Below are positions 33,487 to 44,283 of a stretch of DNA of 64,000 nt, one piece after another. Numbering within the stretch: position 1 is the stretch's first letter; each line of letters starts with the position of its first letter. Location of the stretch: contig JAOALB010000014.1 of the NCBI GenBank assembly GCA_025331125.1, positions 310,001 to 374,000 on the forward strand, given 5' to 3'. Under the pieces are notes generated by a model. The model was not told the origin of the DNA. It ran no database searches and saw nothing but the letters and a program-made list of their open reading frames with translations. Position numbers and translations under genes: made by a program. The DNA is from Mycogone perniciosa (taxonomy: Eukaryota > Ascomycota > Sordariomycetes > Hypocreales > Hypocreaceae).

Positions 33487-34456
33487 ATTTTTGTCATCGA
33501 CCGGTGTTTTGAAGGTCTTATCCAAAGCACCTAAGAAGCGACGCCAGATCTAGAAGAATGACTGTTCGAGTCCACGCATAGCATCGGATGCATGCATCTA
33601 TTTACTAAGCATATACTGCCGTGAGGGGCAACAGAACGTTGCTGGTGGGGATAGATCCTGATGGAAGACATGAGTGCGCGTGGCCGATCATCGGCACCCA
33701 GAATCTCATCATCCTTGGCCAAACAACTAACCCCTGCCTACTACGTACAGACACACGAGTTCAATCACGTAGTGGTACGATATCCAACATTGGTAACGAA
33801 TCACCAGAAGGTTAGAGGACAAAAACTAGGCATTGTAGCTAATGCTAACTGCAAGACTGGTCGGATAACTAGCCTCTCATAGTTGTTACGACCCTCGTTC
33901 AACAAGGGTCCTGATAAATCAAGTTCCCCCGTCACGGCAAGGGTATAACGTGTCCTCATTATGTGTACGGCTTGCGTCACCACAAGCCATTCTTTCCTAC
34001 CAACGGGCCCACCTTGGCCACTCGTCAGCAACCCCACTCTCCAGTCGATTTTTCAACCACCTTAACTTCCGCCCTCGAAACCATTAAAAACGGCCACAAA
34101 GGGCTGTCAGACCAGCACCAAAATGGCCACGAGCAATCTATGTTGTGAGTGTGTGTCGCGGGATGGGTAGTCTTTGTTCTTTTTTTTGCCGTGAACCAGA
34201 TCCATCATAAGAAAACAGAAATACCTCTTCCGACCCTCCTTTGCCAACGCCAATGCAATGCAGCAGAAATCACATGATACAAACGGTGCCCAGTCATGAA
34301 CCTGATTGTGGCCTATCAGGTTCAGAGCTGCCGTTGTTTTATGGAAAAGCAATCGTGGTATCATGACCGTGCGGTCTAATCATACACATCGAGATTTTTT
34401 GGTGTGCGATAGTGGTACACGAGAATAAAATTCCCCGACCATACCCATAGTGCATT
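33487..34456. other. Intergenic, no gene seen
   Basis: 970 bp between the amine oxidase start and the TBP stop, both -. It holds the TBP 3' UTR and the oxidase promoter. No protein-like ORF and no recognisable RNA gene. Confidence 0.45.
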
Positions 34457-35390
34457 CACATCTTGCGGAAGTCTACCATGCAGAGAGTCAGTCAACAGGT
34501 CTATAGACATATAGAAAGAGGAAAACTGACCTTGAAGCACAGGGTAGATCATTTCGAAGGCTTGGTAAATTTCTTCTCTGACTTTGGCACCTGTCAAGAC
34601 AATCTTGCCAGAGACAAAGATGAGGAGCACAATCTTGGGCTTGATCATGCGATAGATGAGACCAGGGAACAACTCAGGCTCGTAAGAGCTAAAGTTATGA
34701 TGACGGGACGCAAGACCCTCGAGCCGAATAGGGAACTTAATGTCGCAAGAGCCGACAATGTTCTGGATCTTAAAGTCCGTGAACTTGGCGTTGAAGCCCA
34801 GCTTCTGGATAATGCGAGCATATTTCCTTGACGCAAGTTTTGAGTCATCCTCAGACTTGGCGCCAGTAACAACCATCTTGCCAGAGGCAAAAATCAGAGC
34901 TGTGGTCTTAGGCTCGCGAATTCGCATGATGACGGCGGCAAAACGCTAAGTCCAGTTAGCACCACATTCGAAACCGTTAAGCAGAGAGCTGTGGGGCATT
35001 ACCTTGGGATTGTATTCAGCATTTCGCGCGTGCAGGGCAATCGTCTTCAGGTCCAAGCGGCAATCTAGATTGACCGTGGCCACGATGTTCCTTTGGTTGC
35101 GAGATAAGCTTCACTGAGCAAAGCCAAGTTACTCAAGAGTATACATACTGCAAGGTAGGAGTGATCCCACTGGGCCCCTGTGAGGCTGCAGGCGTGGCGG
35201 CAGGAGTTGCGGGAGTCACCCCATTTCCATTCGCGGCCTGCTGACCATTCGGAGATGACCGTTGGCCATTGTCCCCGTTGGTAGACGGTGGCGTCAGTTC
35301 ATTTGACGCGCCTGGAAACGATAATGAGCCCGGTGCGGTAAACGCCTTGGCTTGGGCAGCATTTGCCGGATGAGTTTGAATGCCCTCCAT
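34457..35390 (-). CDS. TBP: TATA-box-binding protein
   Basis: General transcription factor of TFIID, SL1 and TFIIIB. Four exons: 35390-35149, 35090-35003, 34945-34531 and 34473-34457, with introns of 58, 57 and 57 nt; 253 residues. The last coding exon is only 17 nt and supplies DFRKM and the stop. The N-terminal 80 residues are a Pro/Thr/Ala/Asn-rich linker (TPATPAATPAASQG). The conserved saddle runs from residue 76 (GITPTLQNIVATVNLDCRLD) to the end, with both direct repeats: RFAAVIMRIREPKTTALIFA with SGKMVVTGAKSE, and YRMIKPKIVLLIFVSGKI with VLTGAKVREEIY. All hallmark segments are intact. The ATG at 35390 is the first in frame and gives a linker of normal length. Confidence 0.97.
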
Positions 35391-38300
35391 GATTCGGAAT
35401 GGATCGCAACGCGCGGTGTGGCTACGAGGCGATGCTGAGCAGATCTATGCAAGAGAAGTGTCAGCAACCTGCATGTAGGGAGTGGGCAACGGTATGTGCG
35501 AAAGTATTGGAACGGAAGAGAAGCGATGGTGGCGATGAAAGCCGATGATTAATCTTGAAATAGTATTATCCTGCGCATATGCAGCCTTGAGGTGAAAGAA
35601 GGGAAAGGTTAAGGTGAGCGTGGAGAAGTTGACTTTTTGATAGTGGAGCACGTGAAGCCAGCTGGCAGTGCAACGCCACTGCGGCGCAGTGAATGCGGGA
35701 AAGGTGCACAATCACAACAAAGCAACAAAGGAGAAGCGTTACCTACCAAACGTGGGAGATGAACAAGTGAATGTCTCCCCTACAGAATGCTGCTCGAGCA
35801 GTTATGGGATTTCCCTGCGATGCGGTGGACGCAGCAAGGAGGGTATGACAACGAGGGTCGAGTTTGGTCGGTCGATGATGCTCGCGCGCGGCTTCCCAAC
35901 AACCAAGACTCGAAGGTCTCTTTTTTTTCACTTCAAAGCAACTTCTTTATATTGTGTTCTACACAACGAGGCAACGACCCGATGGGCTGACGACGACGGC
36001 GATATCGCTATGACGTCTTCGTCGGAGATCAACGAGATCAGTTGCACACGCAAGGAGCGACGGCGCAAGGAACGTGTTCCAGTTCTCTCTTTGCCTGATC
36101 GCAGGACGTCGACACCGTTTAAACCTAGAGAGCGAGATCGCCTTCCGCTCTGTTTCTCCACGCGCTTCAAAAGATAGGAGAGGCTGTTCAGCTTCAACAA
36201 CTTGACGTTGCAGAGGCGAAAAGCGGGCAGACTCAGGCGTCTGGTGACGAAGGGAGAGAGTGAGGGAGGAGCGAGACCGCCGGAAAAGTGGGGCCTGACG
36301 TCGGTTTGGGGAAAATAATTAATGAGAGGCCGGACGGATATGGTAGGTACGTAGGGCCGCCGGTCGGGACGTCCGCACAAGAATAGCGAAACAGCGGATG
36401 GGGGAGGGCTGGGTACTTATAATTCTGGCTGCGGAAGGCCCAGGCAGGACTCCCAGGCAACAACACCACCTGTGGCGTCCCTCTGGCAGAGCCGGCCTAA
36501 GCTTAGCGTGCGCGCCAGCGGCGGTGTCCACCAATCAGCAGGCGGCGCTGCTGTGATTTTATCTCCTTTTGCCCACCACGGCCCCAGAGCCCCCTGAAGT
36601 ACCGCGGTAGCATGCAGCTCCTCGCGGTACCAAAGCTGTGGCACAAGGGTGCTCGTGCACGGTCGAGCTGGCGGTCACGGCGTCTTGCCAGGGCTTTGGG
36701 GCATAACACGCACTTCTTTCGAACCTGATTCTGCTTTCTTCCCTTCTGCTCTGTTCCGTTCTCTTCCTTTCACTACTGCTTCTTACCGTCATGCAGGTTG
36801 CTGGCAGTTTGCTTCCTCTTCACCGCATAGCCGACACGCCGCTGCTATTCCCCTAATCATTCGCACGGGTTTCACAGCAAACACCGTAGGCGCTTCACCT
36901 GACGAGAGGACGACCAATTTGCCGACAAACGCAACGGCCGCCGCAAAGGACGACAAACACATATTAACGGAGTGACCAGCCAAAATTGCGCCGACTTGAC
37001 TGACTGTGCGGTCCAGTCCAGGTCTGCTGGGGCGAGGGCAATCAGCTCGGATTCAGATGGGGCTGGACATGGACCCGCGGTTGGCCGCGTCGCGCCCATT
37101 TGCCCCCCTTTACCCACCAGCCACCCATTCCCTGAAATTGCCTCTTGCCGGCCCCCTCTCCTACTGAACCACCTCCCTTCACACCATAACCAGTGCCAGT
37201 CCTGATAGTACGGGTTTTGAAACACGCAACCTCGCCCCTGAGCTGGCTTTTACGGGGAGGGCTTACGAATTTCTCCTCCCCACCAGACTCTTGTGTCTCA
37301 TCATCGTCTCGACGCAGCAACTTGGCATGAGATGGATGGGTGAGAAGACGGGTCGTAAGAAAAGGCGGTGTCTGTCGTTGGCACATGGAGCATGCAGCAG
37401 TCAAAGACATCTCGCATTGCACAATCCCATCGCGGTACGACGCCCTGATTACTTCGTACTATCAGAGTTTTCACGCGGACCGTGTGCAAGGTTGGGAGCA
37501 GGCCAAAGGTGAGAAAGCGTATCCTAGCACGTGTGAGAGTGAGTCATTGATTCTGAACCAACCGCCCATCTTGAGCCGCATCCACCCTAGGCCTGGCTGT
37601 TTGCGGACGCTGAGTGGCTGGCATGCGAAGTCCTGGGTACAACCTCGGTAATCAGCCCGGAAGACGCCCATCTCATACGACTCTAATTCCCAGGCGTGAT
37701 ACTCCATCCTTGCGCTCTCTTTTACGCTCTCTACGGAGTGTTGCGTCGCAAACCTATTTTTCCGTGCATCAGCGCAGTACGAGTATTTGGTCTTGTGCTT
37801 CTTTTTTTTAATCCTTGATTCAGGCCTCATCCATCTGCCAGTGGAGTATACGAGGAGCCACATCACCGCGATGACGGAAAATTTTGATAGTCCGTCGATC
37901 GTCAAGTATTGCTACCTGGTCAGCTCGAGCCAGGCGTCGCTCGCAATCCAAGATGTACCCCACTAACAATTTCGCAACCCTGTGACCCCAACAAATTTCC
38001 TCGCGTTGCACTCCGTAGCGTCGGCCACTACCCTGACAGGACACTTGGCGTCATTTTAGTGATACGGCGTGATACAGATTGTAAAACAAAAGATCTTTGT
38101 TATTATCGCGTAAAACCCCACCCACCGATATCTTTTATCGTGGCGAGCCCAACACTTCTTCTGCTGATAAGACTTGGACTACTACTTCGTACTTCGTACT
38201 CCATCCATGTACGAAGTATTTCTCCGTAGATACGGAGGTAAACGTCGTTTGTTGATTTTGGGCGACATTCAGACTGGAACGAATGCAAGGAATGAATCAT

Positions 38301-38706
38301 GCACCGCCTGGCTTTGTGGCTCAACATGCATGTAAATGCGGGTTTCCTTTGAAAGCACTGCCAAGCCAAGGGAATGCACAAACAAGTTCCAATATTTCAA
38401 GCGCCAAGATGGCTTTTTTGTCATTTGTTTCACCCTTTTCACAGACCTGCAGATCGAGACTGACAATTTCATCCGAAGCACCCAAGGTAAATAGCAGTCT
38501 CGACCCGAAAACCATGTCACCACATATTTTTATTCAACCGATTGTTATGTTATGTCCGGGCACTCCGTAGCACTAGGTATGTTGAAGAATATGACTTCCT
38601 ACACCCCTTGGCAATTTGAATGTGTGAATAGTATATGGCCATAAAACTATCTATCAAGTACAATAGTAATACGAAATGCCCTTTTTTACACTCGGTAAGG
38701 AGTTTT
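35391..38706. other. 3.3-kb region upstream of TBP, no gene seen
   Basis: The longest gene-free stretch in the window, between the TBP start and the ETF-QO stop. ORFs up to about 169 codons exist on both strands, but their composition is random and none splices into a recognisable protein. TACTTCGTAC-type motifs lie near 37448, 37733 and 38188-38237, the last as two adjacent hairpins. The first 1 kb next to TBP is probably promoter and leader. Confidence 0.45.
38190..38237. repeat. Two adjacent inverted repeats of the TACTTCGTA / CTCCGTA family
   Basis: TACTTCGTAC at 38190-38199 pairs with GTACGAAGTA at 38209-38218 over a 9-nt loop. CTCCGTA at 38222-38228 pairs with TACGGAG at 38231-38237 over a 2-nt loop. 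Both are perfect and lie in gene-free DNA about 470 bp past the ETF-QO stop. Confidence 0.75.
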
Positions 38707-40672
38707 TTAGGTCATATAATACTTGGGTCCCTCTCCTCCTTGTGGTACCTGCCAGTTAATGTCCTGCTGGGGTGCTTTGATATCGCACGTCTTACAATGA
38801 ATGCAGCTATTCAGATCACGTCAGCACCAATTTCCCAACAAAGAAAAAAAAACACCCAAGATAAACAAACAAAAGGAAAACTTACTTTTGCGAGTTGATT
38901 TGGAATCGCACACCGTGCGGTTTTGACTCATCCTCCACGTATTCGTACACGCCTGCCGGGCAGAAACGGTTCTCCATGCCCTTGAAGGACGGGTAGGCCT
39001 TGTCTGTGTGAGCGTCCCAGTCCTTGACTTGGAGGTGGACAGGCTGGTCTTCCTCGTGATTCGTGCCGGTGCGCGAGACGCTAGTGAGGATGTCAAAGGT
39101 GATCTTGCCGTCGGGCTTTTCATACTCGATCTTGGGGTACTGATCCGCTGGCTTCGTCGCTGCGTAGTCGGGGACGCTGTGCTTCAACGTCCATGGGACT
39201 CTGCCCTTGAGGACATAGGCTTCTAAGCCGGAATAGATGATGCCTCCGTACATTCCCAGAGGGCCGTGGAACGATGGGCGCATGTTGCGTACTTCCTTGA
39301 GCTCCTTCCAGATAGACGAGTTTCGCAGCGAATCCTCATAGTCATACAGGAAAACAGTTCCCTCGCTAGAATCATTCAGGGCCTTCCATGCGGCCTCGGC
39401 AGCCAGCATGCCAGATTTCATGGCATTGTGTGTGCCCTTGACCTTGGGAACGTTGACGAAACCAGCGGAATCTCCAATGAGTGCACCTCCGGGGAAAGCA
39501 ACCTTGGGTATAGACTGGAAGCCACCCTCAACAAGGGCACGAGCTCCATAAGAAATGCACTTGCCCCCTTCGAGGACATTCCTAAATAAGGGATGCTGCT
39601 TGAGCTTCTGGAACTCCTGGTATGGTGAGAGCCATGGATTCTGGTAGTCCAACGATACCACCAGCCCCAAGCTGACCATGTTCTCGCCAAAGTGGTACAT
39701 AAATGAACCGCCATACACATCCTTGGGTAGGGGATAGCCCATGGAGTGCACTATCAGGCCTTTCTCGAACTTGGCTGGGTCAATCTCCCACACTTCCTTA
39801 ATGCCCAAACCGTAAGTCTGGTGTTGACTGTCCCGTCGCAAGTCAAACTTGCTGACCACCTGCTTGGTCAAACTGCCATGGCAACCCTCGCCGAACATTG
39901 TCACCCGCGCATGGAACTCCATGCCCCGCTCAAACGATTCCTTTGGTTTTCCGTCTCGTCCGATGCCCAAATCGTTCGTAGCCACACCCTTTACCGACCC
40001 ATCGGAGTTGTATAAGACCTCAGCAGCTGCAAATCCAGGGTACACCTCAACGCCAACTTCCTCAGCCCGCTCACCAAGCCACTTGACGAATTGATTCAAA
40101 CTAACAATGTAGTTTCCGTGGTTGTTCATCTGCGGAGGGGCGGGGAGTGGGATTGCAGAGGTCTTGGTGAGGAAGCGCATCTTATCGGTACCGGCGGGAG
40201 TCGCATGTTCGAAGCGGGAGGGGTTGTCCTCGTCAAGCCAGTCGGGGATGAGCTCATTGATCGACGACGGCTGAATGACAGCTCCGGAAAGGATGTGTGC
40301 TCCAATATCTCCAGCTTTTTCCAATACGAGCACTCGGAAGTCCTCATTGCCCGCCTCGTTCGCCAATTGCTTCAGCCGGATGGCCGCACTGAGCCCCGCG
40401 GGACCTCCGCCAACAATGCAGACATCAACCTGGTCAGACTCGCGCTCGATGCTCGAAGGGTCGAAGGATTCATCTGCGGCGGACATCCGTAGCCTTGATC
40501 CGGTGCTAAATGCTCTCGCGGCAGCAATTGGCATCCCCATTGACGGCCGGGCGAGGAGAGAAATTCCTCTCCTCGAGGCAATGACTGGACGGAGACTTCG
40601 TGCTGGTCGGCATCTTGTAATCGCTCGTGTGCTGCGCTGAACGCATCTCGATACAGGTATTGAGGCTGACAT
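38707..40672 (-). CDS. Electron transfer flavoprotein-ubiquinone oxidoreductase
   Basis: Mitochondrial inner-membrane flavoprotein with a 4Fe-4S cluster that passes electrons from ETF (fatty acid and amino acid oxidation) to ubiquinone. Two exons: 40672-38886 and 38806-38707, across a 79-nt GTAAGT...AATAG intron; 628 residues. The first about 60 residues form an Arg/Ser-rich presequence (RSTRAITRCRPARSLRP). FAD motif: VDVCIVGGGPAGLSAA. Conserved blocks include GAHILSGAVI, GYPLPKDVYGGSFMYHF and GALIGDSAGFVNVPKVKGTH. The cluster ligands are one Cys in RFCPAGVYEY and three in the last exon, CIHCKTCDIKAP, followed by the standard ending GGEGPKYYMT. Without the last exon, three of the four ligands would be lost, so the splice is essential. 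Confidence 0.96.
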
Positions 40673-42336
40673 GGTTCTGGCCTGGACCGCTGCCTCTCGG
40701 AGGGCAGACGTTTCCCGGCGAGAAACGAGTCAAGTTTGCGTGTGGGAAGCTGAAAAGCGCCGTAGCGTCGACGTCAAGTACGGTTCCAGTTTACCATTAT
40801 CTATTCGACAATTGGCTACCCTTGGTCCGATGTCGTGGATTTTCCATAGCCGACCGAAGCCGGAGGGGCAGTCGACATGATGGATACATAAGCGTTGCGG
40901 GGCTTATGGTGCAAATTCTGTGGGAATGCTCGGCTTAATTGGTATTTCCCAAGTACTTCTTGGCCTCGATCACAAGCCTCTGATAGCCGTTGCGAAAAAG
41001 TGACGTAGAACAGCCAACGGATCCCCAATGCCTGTTCAGCACAGTTATGTCAGATACTGCATACGAAGTACATAGATGGTTTGTACAAAGTAGTACCTAC
41101 GAAGTATGTAGGCTGAGCACGTTGGTGTGAGTTGGAACCCTGTGGCTCTCAATCTCTCATGAGTTGATTGCCCTTTGGCTAAGCGACACAGGGGGCGCAT
41201 GCCGTCCCCAGAATGCGGAACCGCGAAAAGCGCATAGGTAGGATAGGGTAGCTATTACCAAAGCTCTCAAAACATTGTCAGCAAAAAGCTGCTCAACTTG
41301 GCTCAATTGTTTCACCTCTTATCATGGTATCAAGGCCTTTGAGTCACATCTTACGGAGTACGGAGTACATAGCGTGAATAGGCTCAGGCCCATGGGAGTA
41401 ACCCTATAGTGATATATGCTCTTTGTGGTCCACGATTTTTGTTGCTCGCTTGCCCCCATTTCATTCACATAACTGCTATCAATCGTTCTGGGCATTGGGC
41501 TTTCAAATACTAAAACCATTGCCTGTCGATCTGATTGGTTTTATGGGTGACTGAATATTTCTTCTGTTGGTTGAAGGCCTAAAGGCCTTTTGGAGGATAT
41601 GAGGATTATGATGCATGTTTGGGGTTTGTACGAACTCAGTAGTATTTCTCACCAACGCACTTGGATCTGTGATTGGACTGAATATTATAAGTCACATTTC
41701 TGAGCAGGCATTGATATAGGAAGCATCTGACCTCAGTAAATCGGTAGATGTAGACCTTTATTATGATTATATATACATATATTACAGGCTCCGGTTTGTG
41801 ACATAGCCAGTAAAACATAACTATGTATAGCCTCTTTTGGGTCACCATGCTCGGTTAGGTGATGTCATCGGTACATTCGTGCGCCTAACCTAAAGGCTCC
41901 GTATTTTCCCTGCAGACGCGAAGGTTGGATCTTTATCCTATAAAACGCATTGGCTGCTTTCGAGGAAACCTCAATAGTGACGTATCAACAATTGAGAATA
42001 TATCACTAGATACTTGGGATCAAGATTTCTTTACGGTAAGAAGCTTCAGTGAAGATGAAGGTACTATTATATGAATTTGGCCACGATGGATTATGGTTGA
42101 CCTCTGGACGCGAATGGCCAGTGAAATACCTAACGCCGAATGATACCCTGACACGCGAAGACTTGGAATGATGAGTAATTATTATATACTACTGCTACCA
42201 CTACTCGCATTGCTGGGGTGATCCCATCCGCTATTTTTACAAGACATACGAAGTAGGCAAGGCCAGTTCTTTTATGGACCGGACCTGGAACCCCTGATCT
42301 AGGGTTCATGGATCAACACATCGAATTCTCATCATC
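40673..42336. other. Intergenic, no gene seen
   Basis: 1.66 kb between the ETF-QO start and the GH125 start, pointing apart, so it holds both promoters. TACGAAGTA/TACGGAGTAC motifs lie near 41062-41106, 41353-41368 and 42248, and a short palindrome (AAGGCCT / AGGCCTT) at 41574-41589. The part at 41630-42300 is AT-rich. No ORF is supported. Confidence 0.45.
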
Positions 42337-44087
42337 ATGTACTCATTCATCCTGGCCTTGACATTGACAGTGGTGGTTGCGATACCGCCCAACTGTCCCA
42401 AGTATGTCGACTACGCGGGTCAGCGACATGAGCCTTTCTCGAGCGGCAAACATGCGTTTCCGTACCAACGTCCAGCAAGCGAGTGTCGGTCTTACGTCGT
42501 CCACGAAGTAGAGGAAACCATTCAGAGAATGGAGAAGGAAATCAAGGACCCAGATCTGTACAGGTTATTTCAGAATACATGGCCCAATACCGTGGATACA
42601 ACGGTGTCGTGGAAAGGGACCGCAGCTGATGACCCAGATGAAGAGGCAAGGGCCTATACCACTTGAAAAATTAATATCGTGAAACCTTTGACTGACAACT
42701 GTGATAGTTGGCGTTTGTGATTACGGGGGATATCAATGCCATGTGGTTGCGTGACAGCGCCAACCAGCTTCAATCTTACAAACCTATCCTCAATTCCACC
42801 ACCACCAAGAATGACCATCCGAACAGCATCGCGAAGCTTTACCGCGGAGTCATCAACCTTCAAGGCCGGTACATCCGCCAATTCCCCTACTGTAATGCCT
42901 TCCAGCCACCCCCCGAGTCCAAGGTCCCAGCACACCAAAAAATCCTAGAACATCATGGGAGGGTGTTGGACGTAGCTCGCGACACAGTCAACCCGCCGTA
43001 CGATCCCAAGGTAGTCTTCGAGTGCAAATACGAGCTCGACTCTGTTGCAGCATTCTTGCAGCTCTCGTGGGATTACTATGAAGCCACCAATGACGCGCTT
43101 TTCTTTGCCAAGTTCAAGTGGGCTGATTCCGTGCGCGCCATCCTGAAGCTCGCCCGAGATATGATGACCGGCACGTACGCAGCTGACGGATCCATGAACA
43201 AATCCCCGTACACATGGTTCCGCCAGGCGACCAGTGCCACAGAGACGGTATCAAACAATGGTGCTGGAAATCCTGTCAATGGCGGCCTGGGTCTTGTGCG
43301 GAGCTTCTTCCGCCCGTCGGACGACTCAACCATCTATCAGTACTTCATCCCGGCTAACATGATGTTCTCGCGCTACCTCAAAGCCTGCGCGCAGATCATG
43401 AAGACTATCGATGTGAAAACTGCTTCTGAGATGGAAGACATGGCCAACGGCATTGACAAGAGTATAAATGACCATGCCATCGTCAACCATCCCAAGTTTG
43501 GCGAGATGTACGCCTACGAGATAGACGGATTCGGCTCGTTCAACCTCATGGTACACCACATATCACCATAGCCTTATCATCGTGATCTGTTTGCTGACAC
43601 TACGTCCAGGACGACGCGAACATCCCCTCCCTTCTGAGCATCCCCCATTTAGGCTTTAAATCTGCCTCCAACCCCATCTACAAGAACACTCGCGGCTTTG
43701 TCCTCAGCCACTCAAACCCTTACTACGCCTACGGCCCAGTTATCAATGCTACAGGCGGCCCGCATCTCGGACCCGGGATGGGATGGCCAATGGGTATAAT
43801 CATGCAAATCATGACGTCTGATGACGATGAGGAGATCGTGGGCGGTATTAGGCAGCTCATGGGCTCCACGAGTGGCTTGGGACTCATGCATGAGTCTGTC
43901 AACAATCACAACGATGCGAGATGGACAAGACCATGGTGAGTTCTTCACGAGTTCTTATGAAGCGTGTCAAAGATGGCATCCAAGAATTAACAGATTCTTT
44001 AGGTTTGCGTGGGCAAACGGACTATTTGGTCAAATGATTTTGGACCTCTGGAAACGGAAGCCGGAGCTGCTATCTAGGAGCTACTAG
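42337..44087 (+). CDS. Secreted GH125 exo-alpha-1,6-mannosidase
   Basis: Glycoside hydrolase family 125 trims alpha-1,6-linked mannose from N-glycans and yeast-type mannan. Four exons: 42337-42645, 42708-43550, 43610-43935 and 44003-44087; 520 residues. The first intron (62 nt) needs a GC-AG splice (GAG|GCAAGG...GATAG|TTG) to join DPDEE to LAFVITGDINAMWLRDSANQ, the strongest family block. No GT donor gives a sensible join. The second and third introns are ordinary. A signal peptide is seen at residues 1 to about 16 (YSFILALTLTVVVAIP). Further conserved parts are YDPKVVFECKYELDSVAAFL, TYAADGSMNKSPYTWFRQ, YEIDGFGSFNLMDDANIPSL, HLGPGMGWPMGIIMQIMTS and the C-terminal FAWANGLFGQMILDL. Length and order fit the fungal secreted members. 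Confidence 0.9.
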
Positions 44088-44283
44088 GACAACGAAGACT
44101 ACATCTACTCCGTGCCTTTCTCTAGTCCAATGACCAGCATTTATAATGATTCTTGATGCATAACTCAGAGTATAATGAAACATAAAATATGTTAGTACGG
44201 AATCCAACGACTCCGTCAATACCCCATGTTCCTTCATCCCGCCAAAGCCCACCATATGCCATGATACCTAAATACCCTTTTCC

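Noticed and set aside
35115..35122. TTTGCTCA (MAC1-type copper response element) on the minus strand
   Set aside because: Single copy inside TBP intron 1; MAC1 sites work in pairs in promoters of uptake genes, so this is probably chance.
35668..36177. 169-codon + strand frame upstream of TBP
   Set aside because: Composition is random, there is no homologous-looking block, no plausible splice partners, and it overlaps an equally long antisense frame.
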